Shown: positions 1-8,735 of the stretch, one piece after another | How the letters are laid out: every line of letters begins with the position of its first letter | How positions within the stretch are numbered: the stretch's first letter is position 1 | Assembly: GCF_039534085.1 (NCBI RefSeq) | Contig: NZ_BAAAUT010000029.1 | Span: 1 to 64,000, forward strand | From: Planomonospora_B alba | GTDB taxonomy: Bacteria > Actinomycetota > Actinomycetes > Streptosporangiales > Streptosporangiaceae | Direction of reading: 5' to 3' | Length of the DNA stretch: 64,000 bases | Notes under the pieces: generated by a model | Database searches by the model: none | What the model was told of the DNA's origin: nothing | The model's input: the letters and a program-made list of their open reading frames with translations, nothing else | Made by a program: the position numbers and the translations under genes

Positions 1-2
1 CC

Positions 3-65
3 GACGCCTCGGGCGCCTCCCTGGTGGAGGCCGGGATCGACGACGTCAAGATCACCCGCCGGTAG
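3..65 (+). CDS. C-terminal fragment of an unidentified protein (cut by window edge)
   Basis: An open frame enters from the left edge and ends at TAG 63-65. The 20 visible residues end in VEAGIDDVKITRR. GC-rich third positions suggest real coding. The family cannot be told from so short a tail. Confidence 0.4.
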   Translation, partial: DASGASLVEAGIDDVKITRR

Positions 66-165
66 GAGGGAGCGGGGGATCCCGCCGGGACACGGCGGCG
101 CACCCGGGCGGGCGGGGAGCACCCGGCCCGCCCGGCGGCGCCGTTCCCCGGCGGGCAGCGCCGGG

Positions 166-312
166 CTAGGCCCTTCCGCCCCGCCCCTCGCCACCGGCCT
201 CGCCGGCCGAGCCCTCCTCGGGCTCCTCCTCGGTCCGCCCCTGTTCGGCGACCGACCGCAGCAGCGGATCGTTGTCAGCGGTCTTGGGCTGGTTCTCCTC
301 GGGCATGCTCAT
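166..312 (-). CDS. Small acidic, disordered hypothetical protein (48 aa)
   Basis: ATG at 312 is preceded on the minus strand by a strong purine-rich site (GAGGGGG, about 2-7 nt upstream). The product starts MSMPEENQPKTADNDPLL and continues as a Glu/Gly-rich low-complexity tail. No membrane segment or known motif is visible. It is divergent from the small gene at 463. Function unknown; the ribosome site is the main support, and a second ATG two codons in is possible. Confidence 0.5.
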   Translation of the reverse strand: MSMPEENQPKTADNDPLLRSVAEQGRTEEEPEEGSAGEAGGEGRGGRA

Positions 313-462
313 AGCCCCCTCATGCCCGAACGATTGCCTTTAACACCAAATAAGACATTTGTTCAGGTTCATACCGTTCGTTCTCGGGCAGCCCAGGACG
401 GGAGGGCGGGCAGAGGCCCGCACCAGGAGAAGACGACCCTCTCGCACGGCGAGGAGAACACC

Positions 463-657
463 ATGACCCAACCGCAGCAGAACGAGCTCCGCAGATCCGG
501 CGGGGCGCCGACGAACGACGAGAACCTCGACGTCATGCCCGAGACGCCCAGCGGCTCCACCAAGGGCGGCCGTCCGCACGCCATGGACAAGGGCAACAAG
601 GGCGGCGGCGAGGGCGGCGGCGTGCCGCCGGACCAGCAGCCGCCGTGGCCGTCGTGA
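463..657 (+). CDS. Small Gly-rich hypothetical protein (64 aa)
   Basis: The frame opens further upstream, but ATG at 463 has GGCGAGGAG 4-8 nt before it, so this start is chosen. The product MTQPQQNELRRSGG... is hydrophilic with a Gly/Pro-rich tail ending PPDQQPPWPS, and is probably disordered. It lies upstream of the CBS-domain gene, with 130 bp between them. No function can be assigned. Confidence 0.55.
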   Translation: MTQPQQNELRRSGGAPTNDENLDVMPETPSGSTKGGRPHAMDKGNKGGGEGGGVPPDQQPPWPS

Positions 658-787
658 CCGTCGGCACGACCCCGCACCGCGGGCCGGTGCTCCTCGGAGA
701 AGGGGCACCGGCCTACGTGTGAAATATGACTGTTTGTCCGTTTCATCCGGGGTAGGAATCCGGCAAGCGCGAGCAGAGGAGGACCCC

Positions 788-1204
788 ATGAGCAGGACTG
801 TGGCCGACGTGATGACGGCAGAACCGGCGACTCTCGACGCGAGCCAGCCCGTCTCCGCCGCGGCCCAGCTGATGGTCAGCCAGGACACCGGAGCGGTGAT
901 CCTCACCGACGACGGCCACGTCAGCGGGATCGTGACCGACCGCGACATCGCCGTCCGCGTCGTGGCCCAGGACAAGGGCCCCGACACACCCGTCCGGGAG
1001 GCGTGCAGCGAGGAGCTCACGACGGTCGGGCCCGACACCAGCATCGAGCAGGTCGTGCAGCTGATGCGCGACAAGGCCGTACGGCGGATCCCGGTCGTCG
1101 AAGGCGACCACGCCGTCGGCATCGTGAGCATCGGAGACCTGGCGATCGACCGCGACTCCGACTCCGCACTGGCCGACATCTCCGCGGCGAAGGGCAACCG
1201 CTGA
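788..1204 (+). CDS. CBS-pair domain protein
   Basis: The 138-residue product is essentially one Bateman module: CBS 1 about residues 7-62 (VADVMTAEPATL...GIVTDRDIAVRVV) and CBS 2 about 70-125 (TTVGPDTSIEQVVQLM...AVGIVSIGDLAID). CBS pairs bind adenosine nucleotides and act as energy sensors. With no fused catalytic domain, this is a stand-alone sensor whose partner is unknown. ATG 788 is preceded by GCAGAGGAGG, which fixes the start although the frame runs further upstream. Cytoplasmic; no signal peptide. Confidence 0.9.
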   Translation: MSRTVADVMTAEPATLDASQPVSAAAQLMVSQDTGAVILTDDGHVSGIVTDRDIAVRVVAQDKGPDTPVREACSEELTTVGPDTSIEQVVQLMRDKAVRRIPVVEGDHAVGIVSIGDLAIDRDSDSALADISAAKGNR

Positions 1205-1306
1205 CGGCCCGCCTCCGGCCGGGGCCGCCGGGCGGCGGTCCCGGCCGCGGCGTGCCCGGCGGAGCGGCCCCTCCCGGATCCGGACCCCGGGCGCGGACCT
1301 CAGCGC

Positions 1307-1371
1307 GGCCCCACGGCACGGCCCCACGGCACGGCCCCACGGCACGGCCCCACGGCACGGTTCCACGGCAC
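1307..1371. repeat. Five tandem copies of a 13-bp GC-rich unit in the 1205-1553 intergenic gap
   Basis: The unit GGCCCCACGGCAC repeats at 1307, 1320, 1333 and 1346, and a fifth copy at 1359 has two changes (GGTTCCACGGCAC). The rest of the roughly 350-bp gap continues with degenerate versions of the same motif and no convincing gene. This looks like slippage-generated repeat DNA downstream of the CBS gene. Confidence 0.85.
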
Positions 1372-1553
1372 GCGACGCGGCCCGCGGCGCAGTCTCACGG
1401 CGGGCGACAGGGCCCCACGACGCGGCCCCGCGGCGCGCGGAACGCCCCCGTCCGCCCCGCGGCTCATACGTCCCCGTGATCGGGGCATGAGCCGCCGTAC
1501 GGGAAAGCGCGGGGGAACCGCCGACCACACGCACGGGAAAAAGAGGTGAACAC

Positions 1554-2000
1554 GTGGTGTCGCGACCATCCGTCGTCACCAGTCTGAAGGAGCTGGCGTC
1601 GCTGCTGGACGAGCGGCGGGGACTGTTCATCCGCTGGTCCCGGGACCTGGAGAAGGACGAGGCCGAGGGGTGCAGCCGGGACTCCCTGACGGGGGCCGCG
1701 CTGCCCGGCCTGTCGGCCAACCCGCTGGACGTGGAGGACTGGTGGGGGGACCGCCCGGTCCGGCTCTGGGCGGCCCGGCGCCTGCACGACTACTCCCACC
1801 TGCGGCGCGAGCGCGGCCCCGGCGTCAGGGCGTGGGTGCTGTCCGGCCGGGAGGTGGGCCGGGGGCCCGACAACGAGCCCCTCATCCGGTGCGACGAGGC
1901 GGTGGCGATCGTCGACGACGCCGTCATGGAGGAGGCCGAGGAGCTGATCGACAGCCAGGGGTCCGACGCCTGGGGCCCGCTGGACCGGGAGTCGCACTGA
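1554..2000 (+). CDS. DUF6098-like hypothetical protein
   Basis: 148 residues starting at GTG 1554, with AAAGAGG about 6 nt upstream; the second codon is also GTG. The body resembles an actinobacterial family of unknown function that I recall as DUF6098: ELASLLDERRGLFIRWSRD near the N-terminus, a central DWWGDRPVRLWAARRLHDY and VLSGREVGRGPDNEPLI later. Soluble and acidic, without signal or membrane segments. Function unknown; the family name is from memory. Confidence 0.75.
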   Translation: MVSRPSVVTSLKELASLLDERRGLFIRWSRDLEKDEAEGCSRDSLTGAALPGLSANPLDVEDWWGDRPVRLWAARRLHDYSHLRRERGPGVRAWVLSGREVGRGPDNEPLIRCDEAVAIVDDAVMEEAEELIDSQGSDAWGPLDRESH

Positions 2001-2146
2001 CCTCCCACGCCCCCGGCACCGGCCTCATGACCGATCACCGGCCCCTCCCGCCCCCGCCGGACCGGCCCCATGGCCGGGTCACGGCCGTCCCACGGCTCCG
2101 CTAACCTCGCGTAGGTCACGCCCGTGCGGTACGGAAGGCATCCACG

Positions 2147-2986
2147 TTGATCGGCTGGTTCGAAGCGGTGGTCCTCGGACTCCTTCAGGGACTGACGGAG
2201 TTCCTGCCCATCTCCTCCAGCGCCCACATCCGGGTCGTCTCCGCGTTCTTCGGCTGGGAGGACCCCGGCGCCGCCTTCACCGCGGTGATCCAGCTCGGCA
2301 CCGAGGCCGCGGTGCTCATCTACTTCCGCAAGGAGATCTGGGAGATCATCTCCACCTGGACCCGGGCCCTGTGGACGCCGGCGCTGCGCGCGCACCACGC
2401 CGCCCGGATGGGCTGGTACGTGATCGTCGGTACGCTCCCCATCCTCGTCCTGGGCCTGCTCTTCGAGGAGAAGATCGACACGATCTTCCGCGACCTGCGC
2501 CTGATCGGCACCACGCTGATCGTCTTCGGCCTGATCCTCTGGCTCGTCGACCGCTCCGCCCGTGACAAGCTGACGCTGGAGCGGCACCTCAGCTTCACCC
2601 ACTCCCTCCTGTACGGCCTCGCCCAGTCCCTCGCCCTGATCCCGGGCGTCTCCCGCTCCGGCGGCACGATCACCGCGGGCCTGCTGCTCGACTACCGCCG
2701 CGAGGAGGCCGCCAAGTACTCCTTCCTGCTGGCCATCCCCGCGGTGCTGGGCGCGGGGGTGCTGAAGCTGTTCGACATCGGCGAGGGCCAGGCCCCCGCC
2801 TGGGGCCCGACCATCCTGGCGACCGCCATCTCGTTCCTGGTCGGCTACGCGGCGGTCTCCTGGTTCCTGAAGTACATCAGCACCCACCGCTTCACCGGTT
2901 TCGTGATCTACCGGGTGGCCCTCGGCGTGGTGATCATCGCCCTGGTGAGCTTCGGCGTCCTCGACCCGGCCGCCGGCCAGGACTGA
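2147..2986 (+). CDS. uppP: Undecaprenyl-diphosphatase UppP (BacA family)
   Basis: This integral membrane enzyme removes a phosphate from undecaprenyl diphosphate, recycling the lipid carrier for peptidoglycan and conferring bacitracin tolerance. The 279-residue length is usual for the family. Both signatures are visible: QGLTEFLPISSSAHIR at about residues 14-29 and PGVSRSGGTITAGLL at about 165-179, plus multiple hydrophobic helices throughout. Start is TTG 2147 with GGAAGG about 8 nt upstream. It sits 16 bp before hrpB in the same direction. Confidence 0.95.
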   Translation: MIGWFEAVVLGLLQGLTEFLPISSSAHIRVVSAFFGWEDPGAAFTAVIQLGTEAAVLIYFRKEIWEIISTWTRALWTPALRAHHAARMGWYVIVGTLPILVLGLLFEEKIDTIFRDLRLIGTTLIVFGLILWLVDRSARDKLTLERHLSFTHSLLYGLAQSLALIPGVSRSGGTITAGLLLDYRREEAAKYSFLLAIPAVLGAGVLKLFDIGEGQAPAWGPTILATAISFLVGYAAVSWFLKYISTHRFTGFVIYRVALGVVIIALVSFGVLDPAAGQD

Positions 2987-3002
2987 CGCGCGGGCGGACC
3001 CG

Positions 3003-5948
3003 GTGGCCCAGCGCGGACGGAACGAGCGTGCCGAGTGGTCCGCCCTGCCCGTCCGGCACGCCCTGCCCGAGCTGCTGGCGGCGCTGGACGAGCGCGGCGC
3101 GGCCGTCCTCGTCGCGCCGCCCGGCACCGGCAAGACCACTCTCGTCCCGCTCGCCCTGGCCGGGCTCCTGGACGGGCTCCCTGGCGGGACCGGTCTGAGC
3201 GGGACCGGCCTGAGCGGGACCGGCCTGAGCGGGACCGGTCCGAGCGGCCCGCCCCGGCAGGCGCCCCGGGGGAAGGTGCTCGTGGCCGAGCCGCGCCGGA
3301 TCGCGGTGCGGGCCGCGGCCCGGCGCATGGCCTGGCTGCTGGGCTCGGAGATCGGCGCCGAGGTGGGCTTCTCGGTGCGGGGCGAGCGCCGCAGCGGACC
3401 GGGCACCCTCGTGGAGGTCGTCACCACCGGCGTCCTCCTCCAGCGGCTCCAGCGCGACCCCGAGCTGGACGGCGTGCACACGGTCCTGCTCGACGAGTGC
3501 CACGAGCGCCACCTCGACGCCGACACCGCGCTCGCCTTCCTCCTCGACGTCCGCGCGACCCTCCGCCCCGACCTGCGGCTGATCGCCGCCTCCGCCACCG
3601 CCGACGCCGGTCCCTGGGCCCGGCTCCTGGCCACCGGGGAGAGCGGCGGGGAGACGGCCCGCGGCGACACCGCCCGGGATCCCGGAGGGGCCGCCGAGGC
3701 CCCCGCCCGCCCCGGATCACGGGTGCCCGGACCGGAGCGGACCGGAGACTCCGGTGGGACCGGCCCGCAGACACCCGGACCGGCGGTCCCGATCGTCCGC
3801 GCCCGGGGCGCCGTGCACCCCGTCACCCCGGTCTGGGCGCCGCCCGCCCGGCCGACGGCGCCGCCGCACGGCCTGCGGGTGGACCCCGCCTTCCTCGCCC
3901 ACGTCGCCGCCGTCGTACGGCGGGCGCTGGCCGAGCAGGAGGGGGACGTGCTGTGCTTCCTTCCCGGGGTGGGCGAGATCGGCCGGGTCGCCGGGCTGCT
4001 CGCCGACCTCGAAGGCCCCGGCGGCCCGCGCGTCCTGCAGGTCCACGGCCAGGCGCCGGCCCGCGTGCAGGACGAGGTGCTCTCCCCCGGCGGCACCCGG
4101 CGGGTGGTCCTCGCCACCTCGATCGCCGAGTCGAGCCTGACCGTGCCCGGAGTCCGCGTCGTGGTCGACTCCGGCCTGGCCCGCGAGCCGCGCACCGACC
4201 ACGCCCGCGGCCTCGGCTCGCTCACCACGGTCCGCGTCTCCAAGGCCTCCGCCGAGCAGCGGGCCGGGCGGGCGGGCCGCCAGGCGCCCGGCGTCGTCTA
4301 CCGGTGCTGGTCTGCGGCCGAGCACGAGCGGCTCCCCCCGCACTCCCGGCCCGAGATCGCCCTGGCCGACCTGACCGGCTTCGCCCTCCAGGCGGCCTGC
4401 TGGGGCGACCCCGCGGCGCGGGGGCTCGCTCTGCTGGACCCGCCCCCGGCCGCCGCGCTGGAGGACGCCCACCGCGCACTGCTCGCCCTCGGAGCCCTGG
4501 AGGGCCCCGGCACGGGCTCCCCGGGCGGGTCCCGCGCGGGCGGCTCCGCCGCGGGCTCCCCGGACGGCTCCCGCGACGGTTCCGGCGCGGGCCTTCCGAG
4601 CGCCGCCGGCCTCCGCGTCACCGGCCGGGGCCGGGCGATGGCCGCGGCCGGGGTGCACCCGCGCCTGGCACGTGCCCTGGTGGACGCGGGCGGCCGGGTC
4701 GGCGAGCGCGCGGCCGAGGTGGTCGCGCTGCTGTCCGAGCAGCTCCCCCGGGACGCGGGCGACGACCTGGTCGCGCTCTGGCGCTCCGCCCGCCGGGGGG
4801 ACGACGCCTTCTCCGCCCGCTGGCGCCGGGAGGCCGACCGGCTGGCGCGGGCCGTGCCGCGCGCCGTACCCGGGGGAGGCGGGTCGGCGCGGCAGGCCGC
4901 GGCCGGACCGGACGGGACGGCACGGCAGGCCGCGGCCGGACCGGACGGGTCCCCGCCCGGCGGCCGGAGCCCGGCCGGGCGGTGGAGCGACGACGAGGTG
5001 GCCGGGCTGGTGGTGGCGCTGGCCTATCCGGAACGGGTGGCCCGGCGGCGGGGCGGGTCCTACCTGATGGCCTCGGGGACCGCCGCCGAGCTGCCCGCCG
5101 GCTCCCGGCTGGGCACGGCGGAGTGGCTGGCGGTCGCGGTCGCGGACCGGCCCGCGGGCTCGGCGGCGGCACGGATCAGGCAGGCCGCGGTGATCGACGA
5201 GGAGACCGCCCGGCTGGCCGCCGCGCCCCTGCACACCCGTGCCGACGAGGTCGCCTGGCGCCTCCCGCCCGGGGAGCGGCAGGGCGACGTCTCGGCCCGG
5301 CGCGTCGAGCGCCTCGGCGCGATCGAGCTGTCCTCGGTCCCGCTGCGCGAGGCCGACGTCCGGCCCGCCCTCCTGGAGGGCCTGCGCACCGAGGGCCCGG
5401 CGGTGCTGCGCTGGACCCCCGAGGCGGTGGCGCTCCGCGAGCGCCTGGCCTTCTGCCGCCGCGCGCTCGGCGACCCCTGGCCCGCGGTGGACGACGAGGC
5501 CCTCATCGGGGCCGCGGACCTCTGGCTGGAGCCCGAGCTGTCCCGGGCCCGGCGCCGCGCCGACCTGGAGCGCATCGACGTGGCCGCGGCCCTGCACCGG
5601 CTGGTGCCGTGGAGCGTCCGGCTGGACGAGACGGCCCCCGAGCGGATCGAGGTGCCGAGCGGGTCGCGGATCAGGATCGACTACTCGGGAGAGCGGCCGG
5701 TCCTCGCGGCCAAGCTGCAGGAGCTGTTCGGCTGGGACTCCGCGCCCGAGGTGGCGGGGGTGCCGCTGGTGGTGCACCTGCTCTCCCCGGCGGGCCGTCC
5801 GGCGGCGGTCACCTCCGACCTGGCGTCGTTCTGGCGGGAGGGCTACCGCGCGGTCCGCGCCGAGCTGCGCGGCCGCTACCCCAGGCACCCCTGGCCGGAG
5901 GACCCCCTCTCGGCCGCCGCCACCCGTCGCACCAACCCTCGCCGCTGA
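3003..5948 (+). CDS. hrpB: ATP-dependent helicase HrpB (DExH-box)
   Basis: 981 residues, a superfamily 2 DEAH/RHA-type helicase of the HrpB family. Walker A is at about 38-46 (APPGTGKTT), DECH box at about 162-170 (LLDECHERH), motif III SATAD at about 197-201, and motif VI near 418-428 (SAEQRAGRAGR). The HrpB C-terminal domain ends FWREGYRAVRAELRGRYPRHPWPEDP, matching the family. Start GTG 3003 lies 16 bp after uppP. Longer than typical HrpB (about 820) because of several Gly/Ala/Pro-rich linker insertions with tandem repeats. Confidence 0.93.
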   Translation: MAQRGRNERAEWSALPVRHALPELLAALDERGAAVLVAPPGTGKTTLVPLALAGLLDGLPGGTGLSGTGLSGTGLSGTGPSGPPRQAPRGKVLVAEPRRIAVRAAARRMAWLLGSEIGAEVGFSVRGERRSGPGTLVEVVTTGVLLQRLQRDPELDGVHTVLLDECHERHLDADTALAFLLDVRATLRPDLRLIAASATADAGPWARLLATGESGGETARGDTARDPGGAAEAPARPGSRVPGPERTGDSGGTGPQTPGPAVPIVRARGAVHPVTPVWAPPARPTAPPHGLRVDPAFLAHVAAVVRRALAEQEGDVLCFLPGVGEIGRVAGLLADLEGPGGPRVLQVHGQAPARVQDEVLSPGGTRRVVLATSIAESSLTVPGVRVVVDSGLAREPRTDHARGLGSLTTVRVSKASAEQRAGRAGRQAPGVVYRCWSAAEHERLPPHSRPEIALADLTGFALQAACWGDPAARGLALLDPPPAAALEDAHRALLALGALEGPGTGSPGGSRAGGSAAGSPDGSRDGSGAGLPSAAGLRVTGRGRAMAAAGVHPRLARALVDAGGRVGERAAEVVALLSEQLPRDAGDDLVALWRSARRGDDAFSARWRREADRLARAVPRAVPGGGGSARQAAAGPDGTARQAAAGPDGSPPGGRSPAGRWSDDEVAGLVVALAYPERVARRRGGSYLMASGTAAELPAGSRLGTAEWLAVAVADRPAGSAAARIRQAAVIDEETARLAAAPLHTRADEVAWRLPPGERQGDVSARRVERLGAIELSSVPLREADVRPALLEGLRTEGPAVLRWTPEAVALRERLAFCRRALGDPWPAVDDEALIGAADLWLEPELSRARRRADLERIDVAAALHRLVPWSVRLDETAPERIEVPSGSRIRIDYSGERPVLAAKLQELFGWDSAPEVAGVPLVVHLLSPAGRPAAVTSDLASFWREGYRAVRAELRGRYPRHPWPEDPLSAAATRRTNPRR
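3186..3245. repeat. Four in-frame 15-bp repeats inside hrpB
   Basis: The unit GGGACCGGTCTGAGC occurs four times (3186, 3201, 3216, 3231) with one or two substitutions and encodes repeated GTGLS pentapeptides between Walker A and motif Ia. A second in-frame duplication (about 4888-4949) repeats ARQAAAGPDG. Both are in linkers and preserve frame. Confidence 0.85.
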
Positions 5949-5987
5949 CGCCGCCCCTGGCCGCCGGTCACCGGGCCGTACCGCCGG

Positions 5988-6938
5988 TCACCGGGCCCCG
6001 CCCGGCCGGATCCCGGCACCGGGACCCGTTCCCAGCCCGAAGGCCAGGTCGGCGACGCGGACCGTCCGCACATCGGGGTCGTCGAGCAGCTTGCGCAGGT
6101 CGGCCAGGCGCCACCGGTCGGCGACGAACCCGTATGCCACCCCTTCCCGGGCCGCGTCCACCAGTTCGTCCCGGGTCAGCCCGAACACGGCCAGGTCGTC
6201 GCCCTCCCTCAGCAGCCCGGTCCACGTCCGGAACGCCGCCAGCGCCGCCTCCGGCTCGGTCTCGCACCGGTACTCGGCCGGCTCGTCCCAGGGAAGCACC
6301 CAGGCCATGTCGCGGTTCCAGACGACCGCGTTCGACAGGGGGACGGTGTCGGAGTCGTCGTAGTGATGCCGGCTGTAGACGTAGGAGACGCTCTCGTCGC
6401 CGCACAGGCCGTGCCTCCGGTTGAGGGCGACGAGCTTCTCCGCCGTGAGCGGCCATGCGAACTCCACCACCGCCACGGCGGTGAGCGCCGGCGGCAGCCT
6501 GTCGAGGGCCTCGCCCAGCTCCTGCTTGTCCTTCGGGCTTCCCGAGCCGCCCTCGCCCTCCACGGCCCGGACCGCCTCGGTCAGGGCGGAGCGCTCCGGC
6601 TCCGCCAGGCCCGGTGCCTCCACGCCGGGCAGGCTCTCCGTGACGGTGTAGGCCGTCTCGCCCCGGGCGGGGGCGGCCGTGCGCGGTTCCCCCCGCAGCG
6701 TGTACACCGTCCTGATCAGTCCCTCGTCGAGATCGGCGCCGTGGAAGCGCTTGTCCGGGTTCACCACCTGCGCCGCGGTGCCGTACACCCGCGCGGTCCG
6801 CTCACCGTCCAGGTCGACGTGGAGCACGACGAGCCGCTCGGCCACGTTGAGGGCGAGAAAGAGCAGCACGGAGACGCCCACGACCTTGGCCAGCGACCGG
6901 ACCGCGTGCAGCCAGTCGATCTCCCTCGGCTCCATCAC
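5988..6938 (-). CDS. Membrane-anchored hypothetical protein (316 aa)
   Basis: One N-terminal membrane segment at about residues 15-33 (LAKVVGVSVLLFLALNVAE) precedes a roughly 280-residue polar domain presumably outside the cytoplasm, with no lipobox. Two Cys occur near residues 198 and 229, in GLCGDE and YRCETE, and could form a disulphide. Start ATG 6938, with another ATG immediately after. It converges on hrpB; the 40-bp gap carries a 20-bp tandem repeat. I do not recognise the family. Confidence 0.7.
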   Translation of the reverse strand: MMEPREIDWLHAVRSLAKVVGVSVLLFLALNVAERLVVLHVDLDGERTARVYGTAAQVVNPDKRFHGADLDEGLIRTVYTLRGEPRTAAPARGETAYTVTESLPGVEAPGLAEPERSALTEAVRAVEGEGGSGSPKDKQELGEALDRLPPALTAVAVVEFAWPLTAEKLVALNRRHGLCGDESVSYVYSRHHYDDSDTVPLSNAVVWNRDMAWVLPWDEPAEYRCETEPEAALAAFRTWTGLLREGDDLAVFGLTRDELVDAAREGVAYGFVADRWRLADLRKLLDDPDVRTVRVADLAFGLGTGPGAGIRPGGAR

Positions 6939-7010
6939 CCTGTGCTCCCTCTCTCCGGTCCGTATCGGTACGGAGCACCATAGATCACCGGGATCGCCGC
7001 GCAGGCGCCG

Positions 7011-7721
7011 TCAGGCGGGCAGGCGGTCCCGGGTGGGGACGATGTCCTCGAAGCGGGTGACGGGCATGTCCCTGGAGGTGATGGTCCCGCCGAGGGCGGC
7101 GGCGAGGGCCACGGCCGCCTGGTAGAGGCGCTCCAGGTCCGGGTCGTCCGGGCCGGCCGGGCGCGGCAGGTCCAGGTCGATCAGGTGCTCCTCCTCGTCC
7201 TCCCCCTGCCAGTCGGGGTCCGGGCGGCTGTAGTGGACCTCGACGCGCTGCTCCTCGCCACCGATCCGGCACAGGCCCAGGTCGTGGTCGTGCGCGACGG
7301 CCCGCTCCCCGAGGATCGGGCGGACCAGGCCGGCCACCTCCTCGCAGTCGAGCACGGCGCGCCTGCCCAGGTTCACCTCGACGGACACCGAGTCGTCGTG
7401 GTCGGCCGCCGGGTGCAGCGCCCCGCCCAGGCGGCTGGCGAGGCCGTTCAGCAGGAAGGTCCCCGCGGTCCGGTGCCCGCCCCCGCAGGCGATGATCGCC
7501 CCGCGCCGGTCCGCGGGCACGCGCGCCCTGGCGGCCAGGTCCTCGGTGAGCTCGGCCCAGCGGACCTTGGTCCCGCGCACGACGAACCAGTCCCCCGAGC
7601 GCGTCAGCCGGGGGTCGTACTGGCGGAGCAGGCTCTCCAGCCGAGCCGGCTCCGGGGGCCGGTAGGTGAGCAGGGCGGGGTGGCGGCGGAGCTGTCGTGC
7701 CGTGCGATCGAGGAACCACAT
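7011..7721 (-). CDS. Hypothetical protein, soluble (236 aa)
   Basis: The frame could start at 7817, but ATG 7721 (MWFLDRTARQLRRHPALL) gives a compact protein without the low-complexity leader, so I prefer it. The product is acidic, ends FEDIVPTRDRLPA, and shows no known catalytic motif, signal or membrane segment. It is divergent from the SPFH gene. Related unannotated actinobacterial proteins are plausible, but I cannot name a family. Confidence 0.65.
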   Translation of the reverse strand: MWFLDRTARQLRRHPALLTYRPPEPARLESLLRQYDPRLTRSGDWFVVRGTKVRWAELTEDLAARARVPADRRGAIIACGGGHRTAGTFLLNGLASRLGGALHPAADHDDSVSVEVNLGRRAVLDCEEVAGLVRPILGERAVAHDHDLGLCRIGGEEQRVEVHYSRPDPDWQGEDEEEHLIDLDLPRPAGPDDPDLERLYQAAVALAAALGGTITSRDMPVTRFEDIVPTRDRLPA

Positions 7722-7830
7722 GCCGGCCAGTGTGCCGGGCCCGGCTTGAGACTCACTTGGAACCCTCCACCCGCGGACCCGGGCCCCGGACCGCGGACCG
7801 TACGGCGGTGCGCGCACGGCACTTCATGGG

Positions 7831-7856
7831 CTATCGTGGTGATATCACTTCGATAG
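7831..7856. promoter_or_regulatory. 26-bp near-perfect palindrome upstream of the SPFH/RHH operon
   Basis: Arms CTATCG (7831-7836) and CGATAG (7851-7856) flank a TGATATCA core (7840-7847), with one further G:C pair joining each side; only two symmetric position pairs fail to match. An extra CGATAG half-site follows at 7862-7867, directly before the Shine-Dalgarno of the SPFH gene. The position suggests an operator overlapping the promoter. The ribbon-helix-helix protein encoded second in the operon is an obvious but untested candidate binder. Confidence 0.65.
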
Positions 7857-7879
7857 TCCCCCGATAGCGGAGGTGGAGC

Positions 7880-8731
7880 ATGGAACGACCCGCGTCCCGG
7901 ATGAACGGCTTCCTCGTCCTGGCCGGCCTGCTGGTGCTGGGCGCGGCCCTGGCGGCGGCCGGCTGGGCCGTCTCGATCCCGGCCCTGATCGGCGCCGGCG
8001 TCCTGTGGGGCGTCGTCGCCGTCCTCGTCTCCACCGGCTTCACCGTCGTCAACCCGAACGAGGCGAAGGTGGTGCAGTTCCTCGGCCGCTACGTCGGCAC
8101 GGTGAGCCAGGCGGGCTTCCAGTGCGTGCTCCCGCTGACCACCAAGCAGCGCGTCACCCTGCGGGTCCGCAACTTCGAGACGGCCAAGCTCAAGGTGAAC
8201 GACGCCGACGGCAACCCCGTGGAGATCGCCGCGGTCGTCGTCTACAAGGTCACCGACACCGCCAAGGCCGCCTTCTCCGTCGACGACTACGAGGAGTACG
8301 TCGCGATCCAGTCCGAGGCGGCGGTGCGCCACCTCGCCACCAGCCACCCCTACGACGCCCACGAGGAGGGCCGCACCAGCCTGCGCGACGGCGCCGAGGT
8401 CGCCGGGGAGCTCACCACCGAGCTGCGCGAGCGCACCGAGCTGGCCGGTGTGGAGGTCCTGGAGGCGCGGATCACCCATCTGGCCTATGCTCCGGAGATC
8501 GCCCAGGCGATGCTGGTCCGCCAGCAGGCGGCCCAGGTCGTCGCGGCCCGCACGCACATCGTCTCCGGCGCCGTGGGCATGGTGCAGCTGGCGCTGACCA
8601 AGCTGGCCGACGAGGGCGTGGTGGACCTGGACGAGGAGCGGAAGGCGCAGATGGTCTCGAACCTGCTGGTCGTCCTGTGCGGCGACCGGGCGACCCAGCC
8701 GGTGCTCAACGCCGGCAGCCTCTACTCCTGA
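7880..8731 (+). CDS. SPFH/Band-7 domain membrane protein
   Basis: 283 residues. Two close N-terminal membrane helices (about 11-29 and 33-52) lead into an SPFH domain that begins FTVVNPNEAKVVQFLGRYVGT, typical of stomatin/prohibitin/flotillin proteins that form membrane-bound oligomers. The domain continues through ITHLAYAPEIAQAMLVRQQAAQVVAAR, followed by a short C-terminus. ATG 7880 is preceded by GGAGGTGGAGC. It is followed 4 bp later by a ribbon-helix-helix gene. Confidence 0.92.
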   Translation: MERPASRMNGFLVLAGLLVLGAALAAAGWAVSIPALIGAGVLWGVVAVLVSTGFTVVNPNEAKVVQFLGRYVGTVSQAGFQCVLPLTTKQRVTLRVRNFETAKLKVNDADGNPVEIAAVVVYKVTDTAKAAFSVDDYEEYVAIQSEAAVRHLATSHPYDAHEEGRTSLRDGAEVAGELTTELRERTELAGVEVLEARITHLAYAPEIAQAMLVRQQAAQVVAARTHIVSGAVGMVQLALTKLADEGVVDLDEERKAQMVSNLLVVLCGDRATQPVLNAGSLYS

Positions 8732-8735
8732 CACC

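Noticed and set aside
1307..1371. Tandem 13-bp repeats considered as a CRISPR array
   Set aside because: Units are contiguous with no spacers, and no cas genes are present.
1790..4243. Long minus-strand open frame (817 codons) opposite hrpB and uppP
   Set aside because: It is antisense to two well-supported genes, Arg/Pro/Gly/Ser-rich without any domain, and exists because GC-rich codons leave few stops on the other strand.
3717..5888. 723-codon minus-strand frame within hrpB
   Set aside because: Shadow frame; low-complexity Gly/Arg/Ala translation and no ribosome site.
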